This document shows positions 1 to 7,014 of a stretch of 16,797 bases of DNA, one piece after another. Within the stretch, counting starts at the first letter, position 1, and every line of letters starts with the position of its first letter. The translations under genes were made by a program, and so were the position numbers. The notes beneath the pieces are model-generated. The model made no database searches and had not been told where the DNA came from. It worked only from the letters and a program-made list of their open reading frames with translations. Source of the stretch: Parcubacteria group bacterium CG10_big_fil_rev_8_21_14_0_10_38_31 (GTDB lineage Bacteria; Patescibacteriota; Minisyncoccia; GCA-002772825); assembly GCA_002772825.1 (NCBI GenBank), contig PFDM01000060.1, forward strand, positions 1-16,797. Reading direction: 5' to 3'.

Positions 1-17
1 TTTTTTTGTTTGGTTTT

Positions 18-983
18 TTATTTAACTAGATTAGGAGGGGTCTGTCCTTCTGCGACGGCAATGATATTTAAAGATGCAATTTCTGCCATCTTCCCCCTGG
101 TCTCTTCTGTGGCACTTGCCGTATGTGGAGTTATAACTACATTAGGAAGGTCCGCGAGGCCCGGAGCAAGCGCCGGCTCATTCTCATACACATCTAAAGC
201 CACTCCTTTTATGGTCTTGTTCTGAAGCGCTTCTACGAGAGCCACCTCGTCTATCACCGGTCCGCGAGAAGTGTTCACAAGGTAAGCGGACGGCTTCATA
301 AGAGCAAGTCGTTCTTTATTTATAAGATGACGTGTAGAGTCTATAAGAGGCACATGGATTGACACAAAATCCGCTTCTTTCAAAAGGTCATCCACACTAT
401 CTTTGAACTCGGCATTATATTCTTTCTCAAATTCTTCGTTTCTTTTTATATCATAATAAATTACCTTCATCTCAAACCCACGAGAAGCATGGTGAGCAAC
501 TCTTGTCCCTATCCTCCCTAAGCCCAATACGCCGAGAGTTCTACCCGTAATGTCATTCCCTAGCATAAGCATAGGTGCCCAGCCCACATATTTCCCCGCC
601 CTTGTGAATCTGTCGCCCTCGGCTATCCTCTGGGCAATAGATAGAAGTAGGCCGAAAGTATGCTCGGCCACAGTATTAGTAAGGACGCCGGGGGTATTGG
701 TAATGATGATTCCCCTCTTATTCGCCTCTTCTATATCAATGTTATTATATCCGACAGCATAGTTAGCAAAAATCTTCGCCTTCGGTGCCACATCAAACAC
801 CTCGCCATCTATAGTGTCTGTAAGAAGACACAAGACCGCATCGTATTCCTTTTGCCTCAAAGCGGAGATAAGTTCACCCTTGGACAAAACTTTATCTTCC
901 GGATTCACATCAACTTCATAACCTTTGTCCTCTAACATTTTAATCCCCACTTCCGGAATCCTTCTTGTGATATATATTTTCAT
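18..983 (-). CDS. D-isomer-specific 2-hydroxyacid dehydrogenase (glyoxylate/glycerate reductase-like)
   Basis: NAD(P)-dependent reductase of the D-2-hydroxyacid dehydrogenase family, most like glyoxylate/hydroxypyruvate reductases (D-glycerate dehydrogenases), acting in the cytoplasm. The dinucleotide-binding loop GLGRIG is followed by an acidic residue (VIYYD) at the end of the second strand, which usually favours NAD. The three catalytic residues are present: Arg in NTSRGPVID, Glu in DVYENEP and His in ITPHTAS. At 321 residues it has the normal length. The frame is open 51 bases further upstream, but homology begins at MKIYITRR, so I chose the ATG at 981-983; a weak AAAGA lies just before it. 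It is the last gene of the carbon operon in this window and is separated from the aldolase gene by an inverted repeat. The exact substrate cannot be read from sequence; hydroxypyruvate/glycerate fits the neighbours. Confidence 0.9.
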   Translation of the reverse strand: MKIYITRRIPEVGIKMLEDKGYEVDVNPEDKVLSKGELISALRQKEYDAVLCLLTDTIDGEVFDVAPKAKIFANYAVGYNNIDIEEANKRGIIITNTPGVLTNTVAEHTFGLLLSIAQRIAEGDRFTRAGKYVGWAPMLMLGNDITGRTLGVLGLGRIGTRVAHHASRGFEMKVIYYDIKRNEEFEKEYNAEFKDSVDDLLKEADFVSIHVPLIDSTRHLINKERLALMKPSAYLVNTSRGPVIDEVALVEALQNKTIKGVALDVYENEPALAPGLADLPNVVITPHTASATEETRGKMAEIASLNIIAVAEGQTPPNLVK

Positions 984-993
984 AAAAATCTTT

Positions 994-1070
994 AGAAAAA
1001 TTTGATAGTTGTTTTCTGCAGGATTTCCCTCCATGACGTCCTTAAAGAAAACAAGCTATCAAATTTTTCT
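994..1070. repeat. Inverted repeat between aldolase and dehydrogenase genes
   Basis: Two arms, 994-1017 and 1046-1070, are reverse complements over 24 bases with a single extra base in the right arm, enclosing a 28-base loop. In the minus-strand transcript this folds into a long hairpin that starts 6 bases after the aldolase stop and ends about 10 bases before the dehydrogenase ATG, leaving the weak ribosome site just outside the stem. There is no T-run after it in either direction, so it is not a classical terminator. Protection of the upstream mRNA end, or tuning of expression between the two genes, is inferred only. Confidence 0.75.
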
Positions 1071-1075
1071 ATAAC

Positions 1076-1942
1076 TTAATTAATACCATTAAATAACCTC
1101 AATCTTTGATTAACTTTCTCTTCCACGGCTGAAACAACCGGCTTCATTATCCTATAAGGTGCCACCTCGTCAGGATTTTCTCTAAGTGATTTCTCAAGTG
1201 CTTCTTTATAGGCCACTCTAAGCTCTGTGCTGATATGTATTAGGGAGATACCCGCTTCCACCGCCTCTTTAAAATTATCGTCAGAGATGCCGGAACCACC
1301 ATGAAGCACGAGGGGCACATTAACAGCTTCCCTTATCTCTTTGATTCTATCAATATTTAAATTCGGATTAGAAACATTTTTAAGCATACCGTGGATGTTA
1401 CCGACAGAGGGAGAGAAAAGATCTACCCCTGTCTCGTCCACAAATCTCTTGGCATCTTCCGGTGTGGTTAATTGGTCTAAAGAGACTCCTTCCGGCACTT
1501 CGTCGAGTAACTTAGAAGACTGTCCTATGTAGCCAAGTTCTGCTTCTATAAGGACATCTGGATTCACAGAGCGAGCATAATCCACACACTCTTTCGTTAT
1601 CTTTATATTTTCTTCCATAGGCAACTTAGCACCATCAAAGATAACAGAATCAAAACCGGCATCAATGGCCTCCTTCACTCTCTCAAATGAATAAGTATGA
1701 TCGGCATTTATAAAGATAGGATAATCAAATTCTTCGCGGAGACTTTTCACAAGTGCCACTGACTGCTTGATACCGATAAAATCCCTCTCCCCTTCTGAGA
1801 CACCGATAACAACAGGCAGATTAAGTTTCTTAGTGGCGTTAAAAATACCTCGCAGTACCTCAAGATTAGCAATGTTGAAATGCCCGACGGCTCTCTTGTT
1901 TTCTCTCGCGTCTTCTAATACTCGTTTTAAATTATTATTCAT
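1076..1942 (-). CDS. fba: Class II (zinc-dependent) ketose-bisphosphate aldolase
   Basis: Cytoplasmic class II aldolase of the fructose/tagatose/sedoheptulose-bisphosphate group, which cleaves a ketose bisphosphate to dihydroxyacetone phosphate and an aldehyde phosphate. Its 288 residues match the short GatY/FbaA type. The metal and catalytic residues are visible: Asp81-His82 (in NADHT), Glu133/Glu135 (IEAELG), His184 (GNIHG) and His214 (VLHGGSG). Two normally conserved spots differ. The usual HLDHG reads NADHT, and the usual INxxTDLR reads IHISTELR (residues 235-242), placing His where a substrate-contacting Asn normally sits. It lies downstream of a PfkB kinase gene, suggesting kinase then aldolase action on the same sugar phosphate. 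No clear Shine-Dalgarno precedes the ATG. Fructose 1,6-bisphosphate is the default substrate, but the changes make this less than certain. Confidence 0.88.
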   Translation of the reverse strand: MNNNLKRVLEDARENKRAVGHFNIANLEVLRGIFNATKKLNLPVVIGVSEGERDFIGIKQSVALVKSLREEFDYPIFINADHTYSFERVKEAIDAGFDSVIFDGAKLPMEENIKITKECVDYARSVNPDVLIEAELGYIGQSSKLLDEVPEGVSLDQLTTPEDAKRFVDETGVDLFSPSVGNIHGMLKNVSNPNLNIDRIKEIREAVNVPLVLHGGSGISDDNFKEAVEAGISLIHISTELRVAYKEALEKSLRENPDEVAPYRIMKPVVSAVEEKVNQRLRLFNGIN

Positions 1943-1972
1943 ATCTATTATTTATTTAAGAAATCAACTCAA

Positions 1973-2091
1973 GCAAAAACGAGAAACAACTGTTTTGGAA
2001 GAATCTCCCTTTCCACCATTTTCCGTTCGCTAGCTGACGAACGGAAAATGGTGGAGCCTGTTCTGGAAAAACAGTTGTTTCTCGTTTTTGC
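1973..2091. repeat. Nested inverted repeat (119 bp) between kinase and aldolase genes
   Basis: An outer pair of perfect 24-base arms (1973-1996 and 2068-2091) surrounds a second perfect inverted repeat (2012-2029 and 2038-2055; 18 bp) whose 8-base loop is CTAGCTGA. There are 15 to 16 unpaired bases on the left and 12 on the right between the two stems. The outer-arm sequence reappears, degenerate, at 4150-4176 and 5112-5132. The inner loop nearly matches the CCAGCTGA loop of the hairpin at 8726-8775. It contains no gene. Its size and terminal inverted repeats are MITE-like, but I see no certain target-site duplication. It starts about 38 bases after the kinase stop in the transcript and ends 30 bases before the aldolase ATG. 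Confidence 0.85.
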
Positions 2092-2128
2092 ATTCTTTTC
2101 AAGAAAATTAATTTTTAATTTTTTAAAT

Positions 2129-3112
2129 TTATATCAATCTTGGCTCATAACCGACAGGCGCTTTAGCTAAATTCTCTTCAATCTTTTCTCTAGTGAGGAG
2201 TCCGGCTCGGGCGCCTATCTGCTGGACAACGGACATTGAATTGACGGGTCCCCATCTTAAAGCCTGCGGTATATCAAGCCCCAAAGCGATAGCTGATGTG
2301 AAAGCAGAAGAGAAGGAATCGCCGGCTCCAGTCCTATCTACCGGCGCACTTGGGTCAGGGTAAATCGGCATCTGCCAAAAGTTTTCACCATTGTAGACAA
2401 AGGCACCATTTCTTCCATCAGTGATAACGGTAATCTTTGGACCTAAAGCAGAAACTTCTTGAAGTAATTTCTTTATATCTCCTTCCTTATTCCCTAATAT
2501 CTTCTGCGCTTCTTCTTTGTTGCAGAAAAATATTTCGGCTCTTTTATAAATTCCCGCCAACGAATCTTTGCCAAATTTTATCTGATACGTCCCCGGCTGA
2601 AAAGCGAGTTTGACTTCAGGGTTATCATCTAAATATTTCTCTATCACCGAGTGAAAAGAAAGTGAGTTCGCCCCTAAAGAAGATAAGTATATAAAGCGGG
2701 GTTTACCTATGTCAGGCAAGTCATAGGCGTATTCTTCATGCTTGATAAGGATAGTCCTCTCTCCTTTATACAAAAGAACATAATGATAATTAGTCTTCTT
2801 CCCTTCATGAGTTTTTATAAAATCTATACCAAGACCCTCTTTCTTTAGAGTCTCAATACACTCCCGGCCAAAATAATCATTTCCGATGTTTGAGACTATG
2901 GCAGTCTTCAAACCCAACCGAGAGGCACTCACCGCGGCGTTAGAACTATTGCCCACACCTGGCACTATATGCACATCTTTATAAGGGATCTTGTCGCCAA
3001 AATTCATACAAATCTTAGTAAGACCATCTTCCTTTTCTACCTCCGCTTCATCATTTTCAAGTTCTATGAAAGCGTCTGTCACAATGTCTCCGATTGCTAT
3101 AAAATCATACAT
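2129..3112 (-). CDS. PfkB/ribokinase-family sugar kinase
   Basis: ATP-dependent carbohydrate kinase of the PfkB (ribokinase) superfamily, 327 residues, cytoplasmic. The N-terminal GDIVTDAF and PGVGNSSNAAVSASRLG segments correspond to the sugar-binding region. The C-terminal signature DRTGAGDSFSSAF spans residues 259-271, with the catalytic base Asp265 and the GAGD anion hole intact. It starts 14 bases after the transketolase C-half stop and is followed by the nested inverted repeat and the aldolase gene. The position between transketolase and aldolase suggests a sugar-phosphate or pentose substrate. Phosphofructokinase, ribokinase and sedoheptulose-7-phosphate kinase are all possible, and the family does not allow a substrate call by eye. 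Confidence 0.88.
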   Translation of the reverse strand: MYDFIAIGDIVTDAFIELENDEAEVEKEDGLTKICMNFGDKIPYKDVHIVPGVGNSSNAAVSASRLGLKTAIVSNIGNDYFGRECIETLKKEGLGIDFIKTHEGKKTNYHYVLLYKGERTILIKHEEYAYDLPDIGKPRFIYLSSLGANSLSFHSVIEKYLDDNPEVKLAFQPGTYQIKFGKDSLAGIYKRAEIFFCNKEEAQKILGNKEGDIKKLLQEVSALGPKITVITDGRNGAFVYNGENFWQMPIYPDPSAPVDRTGAGDSFSSAFTSAIALGLDIPQALRWGPVNSMSVVQQIGARAGLLTREKIEENLAKAPVGYEPRLI

Positions 3113-3126
3113 AACTATTTCTATTA

Positions 3127-4113
3127 TTACTTGTTAATAACTCTTTTAACCGCTTCTTTTATCCCGCTTATCCCCATACCGTAATGTTCTACAAGTTCTT
3201 CTTGCGTGCCTGACTGACCAAATTTATCTTCTACACCTACGAACTCCATAAAAACAGGATAATTCTTCACTAAAACTTCCGCCACTGCGCTCCCCATACC
3301 ACCCTTAACCTGATGTTCCTCAACGGTCACTACCCTTCCGGCCCTCCTTGCGACATCTATTACTGAAGTTTCATCCATTGGCTTGATAGTATGATTATTT
3401 AAGACCAGACACTCTATCCCCTCTCTGGAAAGCTCTTCCGCCACCATAAGTGAATTGTAAACAGAAGGACCGCAAGCAATAATAGCCACTTGAGGATTCT
3501 TGGCATCACGCAATAAGTTCGCTTTCCCAACTTCAAACGGCGATTCTTCGGTCGTGACAATAGGGGTCGGTTCACGAGCAAACCGCAGATAAAACGGCTC
3601 TTCAATCTTTGAAGACGCATAAGTCGCTTTCTTCGCCTCTACAGAGTCGCAAGGGACGACAACATTCATCCTTGGGATAACTCTGGTGATAGCGATATCT
3701 TCAATAGCTTGGTGTGTGCCACCGTCTGGACCCACGGAGATACCGGCGTGCGCGCCAGCTACTTTAACGTTTGAATTATTATAACAAATAGTAGTCCTTA
3801 TCTGCTCCCAGTTTCTACCGGGAGAAAACATTGCGTATGACGCAATGAAAGGCACTTTACCCATGGCCGCCATACCGGAAGCGACGGAAGCCATAGACTG
3901 TTCCCCTATCCCCATCTCCACAAATCTCTCGGGGAATTTCTTTGAAAAAGTAGATGTCTTGGTAGAGTCGGTAAGATCCGCGCAGAGCGCCACAACATTC
4001 TCATTTTCCTCGCCCGCCTTCAAGAGACCTTCACCATAGCCAAACCTAATAGGCACCTGTTCCACATCTTTATCTAAAAGTTTGGGATTTAATTTTTGAT
4101 TTTGATTTAACAT
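3127..4113 (-). CDS. Transketolase, C-terminal subunit (split)
   Basis: Second half of a split transketolase: pyrimidine-binding and C-terminal domains, 328 residues. With the N-terminal subunit it would transfer two-carbon ketol units between sugar phosphates using thiamine diphosphate. The catalytic Glu that activates the cofactor is Glu71, in the conserved EMGIGEQSM. The segment HAGISVGPDGGTHQAIEDIA, typical of the family, follows. A C-terminal nucleoside/transketolase-C domain (ALNNHTIKP-like stretch, then VVTVEEH) closes the protein. It is encoded immediately after the N half, with a 72-base gap carrying a repeat. The layout resembles archaeal and other two-gene transketolases. A 1-deoxyxylulose-5-phosphate synthase C half is less likely because the N half has transketolase rather than DXS features. 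Confidence 0.92.
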   Translation of the reverse strand: MLNQNQKLNPKLLDKDVEQVPIRFGYGEGLLKAGEENENVVALCADLTDSTKTSTFSKKFPERFVEMGIGEQSMASVASGMAAMGKVPFIASYAMFSPGRNWEQIRTTICYNNSNVKVAGAHAGISVGPDGGTHQAIEDIAITRVIPRMNVVVPCDSVEAKKATYASSKIEEPFYLRFAREPTPIVTTEESPFEVGKANLLRDAKNPQVAIIACGPSVYNSLMVAEELSREGIECLVLNNHTIKPMDETSVIDVARRAGRVVTVEEHQVKGGMGSAVAEVLVKNYPVFMEFVGVEDKFGQSGTQEELVEHYGMGISGIKEAVKRVINK

Positions 4114-4128
4114 ATTTATTATCTTTCT

Positions 4129-4186
4129 AAAAAATTAAAATTTTATTTAAGCAAAAGTTAGAAATAACTGTTTTGGATTATTTGCT
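4129..4186. repeat. Intergenic repeat, copy B (between transketolase halves)
   Basis: About 58 bases that align almost throughout with 5092-5143. They share an AAAAAATTAAAATTT block, then ATTTAAG, AAAAGTTA and TGTTTTGGATTATTTGCT. Copy B has about 7 extra bases (within GAAATAAC). Its centre also matches the outer arms of the element at 1973-2091. In the transcript it can fold weakly: AAGCAAA at one end pairs with TTTGCTT at the other, and AGTTA pairs with TAACT. It begins right at the stop codon of the N-half gene. Confidence 0.75.
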
Positions 4187-5055
4187 TATTCATGTTCTGA
4201 TTTTATCTTACCTCCTAATGTTCTCAATTGATTCAAGGCCTCTTTGGCTTCATTCGCATTCGGCGACTTACCATGCCACTCAAACTTCCTCTCCATAAAC
4301 TCCACTCCCTTACCCGGGATAGTATGCGCGATAATTACCGACGGTTTGGAAAACATCGCTTGCGCTTGCCCTATCGCATCATTCACTGACTCAAAATTAT
4401 GACCGTCAACTTCAAGCACATGCCAATTAAAACTCTCAAACTTATCGCGAAGCGAATCAAGAGGCATAATATCTTCAGTAAAGCCGTCAATCTGAATATT
4501 ATTTCTATCTATAATACCTATTATGTTATGAAGTTTATCGCGACCGGCCATCATCACTGCCTCCCAAACCTGCCCACAATCAAGCTCACCATCGCCCATA
4601 AGACAATAGAACCATTTATCATCACTCTGTCCGTCATTCATCCTATTTCCAATAGCCATTCCCACCGCCTGAGAAAGACCGGAACCTAAGGGACCAGAGC
4701 TTGTCTCTATGCCGGGAAGCCATTCTCTATGCGGGTGCCCTTGAAGACGCGAACCAAACTTACGAAGAGTCTTAAGTTCTTCTACTGGGAAGTATCCGGA
4801 ATGCGCCATCGCCGCATACAAGACTGGGCAAATATGCCCGTTTGAAAGTATCACTCTGTCTCTTTCCGGCCAACCAAGATTCTTAGGGTCATGCTTAAGC
4901 ACATGGAAATAGAGCAGGGTAAAAATATCAGCCATGCCTAGAGGACCGGCCGAATGACCGGAACCGGCTTCAAGGAGCATCTCAACAATAGATCTTCTTA
5001 TGTCATTTGCTTTTTCTTCTAAAAATTTTACCTTTTCATCAAGTAAGTTTGCCAT
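4186..5055 (-). CDS. Transketolase, N-terminal subunit (split)
   Basis: First half of the split transketolase, 289 residues, carrying the thiamine-diphosphate pyrophosphate-binding domain. The cofactor and metal motif GDGELDCGQ starts at residue 154 and the matching Asn is near residues 185-186 (DRNNIQIDG). Conserved His residues sit in GSGHSAG (His34), SNGH (His74) and GHPH (about 107-109), and GPLGSGLSQA (121-130) is also typical. It partners with the C half encoded just downstream. Upstream is the rpe-like gene, with a 66-base AT-rich gap that includes a repeat and a small hairpin (AATTTTTTG/CAAAAAATT). No Shine-Dalgarno is visible before the ATG. Confidence 0.93.
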   Translation of the reverse strand: MANLLDEKVKFLEEKANDIRRSIVEMLLEAGSGHSAGPLGMADIFTLLYFHVLKHDPKNLGWPERDRVILSNGHICPVLYAAMAHSGYFPVEELKTLRKFGSRLQGHPHREWLPGIETSSGPLGSGLSQAVGMAIGNRMNDGQSDDKWFYCLMGDGELDCGQVWEAVMMAGRDKLHNIIGIIDRNNIQIDGFTEDIMPLDSLRDKFESFNWHVLEVDGHNFESVNDAIGQAQAMFSKPSVIIAHTIPGKGVEFMERKFEWHGKSPNANEAKEALNQLRTLGGKIKSEHE

Positions 5056-5091
5056 TTTTTATTTAATTTTAAATTTAAAAATTTTTTGTTG

Positions 5092-5143
5092 CAAAAAATT
5101 AAAATTTGATTTAAGTAAAAGTTAATGTTTTGGATTATTTGCT
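5092..5143. repeat. Intergenic repeat, copy C (overlaps the rpe 3' end)
   Basis: Second close copy of the element at 4129-4186, about 7 bases shorter. It runs across the stop codon of the rpe-like gene (5122-5124), so the last residues of that protein (about ANNPKH) are encoded by repeat sequence. Both copies sit at the 3' end of one gene of the carbon operon and before the next, which suggests either duplication of an intergenic segment or a recurring 3' mRNA element. Confidence 0.72.
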
Positions 5144-5793
5144 AAATTGCCCAATTCTTCCCAACTGTTTTTTACTTTATCTTTAGAAGAATATACAGCC
5201 GAGCCGGCTACCAGTCTATCTACTCCAACTTTTGCAAGAAGTGGCACTGTTTTCATGTTAACACCACCATCCACCGATATTATAGCATCCGGATACCTCA
5301 ACCGTAAACCCTCTATCTTGTGTAAAACTTTTTCATCAAAAGGCTGACTTTGAAATCCAATTTTAGCTATACCCATAAACTGCACAAAATCGATATCTGT
5401 CATATATTTATCTAGAATTTCATTTGGTGTATCAATATTTAAAGCCAGCCCCGTCTCCGCTCCGGCTTCTTTGGCAATCTTTATAGCTCTTCCCGCGTCA
5501 TCAGTAGATTCAATGTGGATTATCACTCTTCTTACGCCAGCATCTACCCAATCTACTATCACGAGCTCGGGATCTTTCACCATTAAGTCCACCTCCACAC
5601 TAATCTTCTCACTTGGAGGCGAGGCCTCCAAGTGGGTCTTTAGGTCAGAGGGATTATTCCAAGTGGTGTCGGGAGTGAATATGCCGTCGGAGACATCAAT
5701 CTGCACCCAAAGAGAAAAATCCTTCACAAGATTAATTTTATTTTCAATCTCTCGCCAATCACTCTCTAAAATTGCCGGTATTATCTCTACCAT
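5122..5793 (-). CDS. rpe: Ribulose-phosphate 3-epimerase-like protein with altered metal site
   Basis: TIM-barrel protein of the ribulose-5-phosphate 3-epimerase family, 223 residues. The family interconverts ribulose 5-phosphate and xylulose 5-phosphate. Family marks are PAILESD (residues 6-12), QIDVSDG (31-37), EVDLMVKDPE (67-76), IIHIE (91-95) and ISVDGGVN (172-179). Both catalytic Asp are kept (Asp33 and Asp175). The two His that normally complete the metal site are not: the usual HxDVMDG reads Gln31, and the usual DVHLMV reads EVDLMV with Asp69. The Ser of the usual PSILSAD is also changed. A palindromic element is embedded in the frame and encodes LEASPPS at residues 55-61. The gene overlaps the upstream metallopeptidase by 7 bases, implying translational coupling. 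The fold assignment is firm; classical epimerase activity is not. Confidence 0.82.
   Translation of the reverse strand: MVEIIPAILESDWREIENKINLVKDFSLWVQIDVSDGIFTPDTTWNNPSDLKTHLEASPPSEKISVEVDLMVKDPELVIVDWVDAGVRRVIIHIESTDDAGRAIKIAKEAGAETGLALNIDTPNEILDKYMTDIDFVQFMGIAKIGFQSQPFDEKVLHKIEGLRLRYPDAIISVDGGVNMKTVPLLAKVGVDRLVAGSAVYSSKDKVKNSWEELGNLANNPKH
5610..5634. repeat. Palindromic element inside the rpe-like coding sequence
   Basis: Perfect inverted repeat with 11-base arms (5610-5620 and 5624-5634) and a GAG loop. Its central 19 bases, on the minus strand TTGGAGGCCTCGCCTCCAA, are identical to the core of the intergenic hairpin at 8687-8719. The outer bases differ between the two copies but stay paired within each. 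Here it is in frame and encodes a Leu-Glu-Ala-Ser-Pro-Pro-Ser stretch in what should be a surface loop of the barrel. Confidence 0.85.
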
Positions 5794-7013
5794 GTTCCTT
5801 GAATTTTCACACCAATAATAGGTCCGTGCTCTCCAAGTTCATACATAGGAGAAAGAGTTGTCTGCGGAAACTTAATCCCGTCCATTCCAAGCGCAGTTCC
5901 GACAAGTCTCCAATTATCTCTATCCATGATAAAATCAGCCGTTAAACCTAGGGCGAGCTCTTGAATAGAAGTTCCTGTATTCTTCGCGTATTCCATAATG
6001 TCATTTCCTTTATGCTCTTTCATAACACCAGATAAATTAGTTGATAATGAGTAGCTCATCGCTTCTGACTTGGCAACAAGCGCCATTATTGCAATAAGCT
6101 GACTGGGAGAATCTTCTTCCCTCATCGTATTTACAAGAAATTCTCCGTATTTTTTATCAGCATTCATTCCGGCGACATTAATAACCGCTTCATTTTTAAC
6201 ATTACCACTCCACTCCGTATACCCCCCAAATAGATTTAAAGTGGTCATTGTCGTATCTGCCCCTTGACGAAGCGCTTCATTCTCGTGACCAAGTTCATGA
6301 ATTATGACAGAGGCCTTCTGAGCCAAAACTATCTCTGGTAAGATTTTAGCAAACTCGGAGAAATTCACCTTTCCATTATCAAACACTTTTTTAGTCCTAG
6401 CAAAATACCCTTCAATATCAAGACCTCCATTTTTATACTCCAAATAGTTAGCGTTTGCTTCGCTTATTTTAGATTGTATTCTTCCTGCAACATCAAACAC
6501 CTTCGCGCTATCTGCCACCTTTTCAATAACGTCATTAGGAAAAAGATTTGGATTTTCTTTAATTTTATTATCAAAATCACTTGAAAGTTTATCAAAAGTA
6601 TCTAATTCAAAATTTATTCGTTCAGCTACAGTCTCCCGCTCTCCTTCATCTCTAATACTTACTAAATCTTCCGCCTTTATTCTTTCTAGAGTTTCCGTGT
6701 TTTTCATTACTTCTCCGCTAGTAGCTATATTAGTCATCTTAAGAGCCGACTCATCTACTTCATTTTCTGAGGCATTTACCGTCCCGGCTTGCAACATAAA
6801 AGCGGTTATAGACGTGTATAAGATAGAATTCCTTAAAGACTTGTCTTTAAGGAATTTCTCCGGCCAATTTGAAATAGAATCTTTAAAGGAAGAAAACCAA
6901 TTTAAAAAACCTTTCGGATTTTCTTCTATACTTTTATCGATTGAATCTTCTAAAAATATTTCTTGAGTATTTTTATTTTCCTCTATCTCGGTTTTTTTAA
7001 GACTTTCAAACAT
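5787..7013 (-). CDS. Membrane-anchored or secreted HExxH metallopeptidase (M50-like motif order)
   Basis: Protein of 408 residues that I do not recognise as a named family. It has a charged N-terminus of about 58 residues, one hydrophobic segment (about 60-80, ending VNASENE, so either an anchor or a signal peptide with a long n-region), then a polar, partly helical region to about 225. A zinc-peptidase motif HELGH follows at 239-243. After it come GADTT, NLFGG (260-264) and INVAGMNAD (278-286). The order HExxH, then GG, then AG-x-N is that of site-2 proteases (M50), yet the flanking regions do not look like multiple membrane helices. It overlaps the rpe-like start by 7 bases and lies 1 base from the rpiB stop, so it is co-transcribed with sugar-phosphate genes. 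The stop is TAG. Substrate unknown. Confidence 0.7.
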   Translation of the reverse strand: MFESLKKTEIEENKNTQEIFLEDSIDKSIEENPKGFLNWFSSFKDSISNWPEKFLKDKSLRNSILYTSITAFMLQAGTVNASENEVDESALKMTNIATSGEVMKNTETLERIKAEDLVSIRDEGERETVAERINFELDTFDKLSSDFDNKIKENPNLFPNDVIEKVADSAKVFDVAGRIQSKISEANANYLEYKNGGLDIEGYFARTKKVFDNGKVNFSEFAKILPEIVLAQKASVIIHELGHENEALRQGADTTMTTLNLFGGYTEWSGNVKNEAVINVAGMNADKKYGEFLVNTMREEDSPSQLIAIMALVAKSEAMSYSLSTNLSGVMKEHKGNDIMEYAKNTGTSIQELALGLTADFIMDRDNWRLVGTALGMDGIKFPQTTLSPMYELGEHGPIIGVKIQGTW

Positions 7014-7014
7014 A

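Noticed and set aside
18..1034. Longer starts for the dehydrogenase, gap, gatB, NUDIX, pilM and secA frames
   Set aside because: The extra N-terminal residues have no family homology, several need TTG or GTG, and in each case an ATG sits where the conserved domain begins.
1973..2091. Considered as an insertion sequence
   Set aside because: Only 119 bp, no transposase frame and no clear target-site duplication; at most a non-autonomous MITE-like element.
3127..5055. Split transketolase considered as a frameshifted single gene
   Set aside because: Each half has its own start, stop and complete domain boundary, and a 72-base gap with a repeat separates them, as in known two-gene transketolases.
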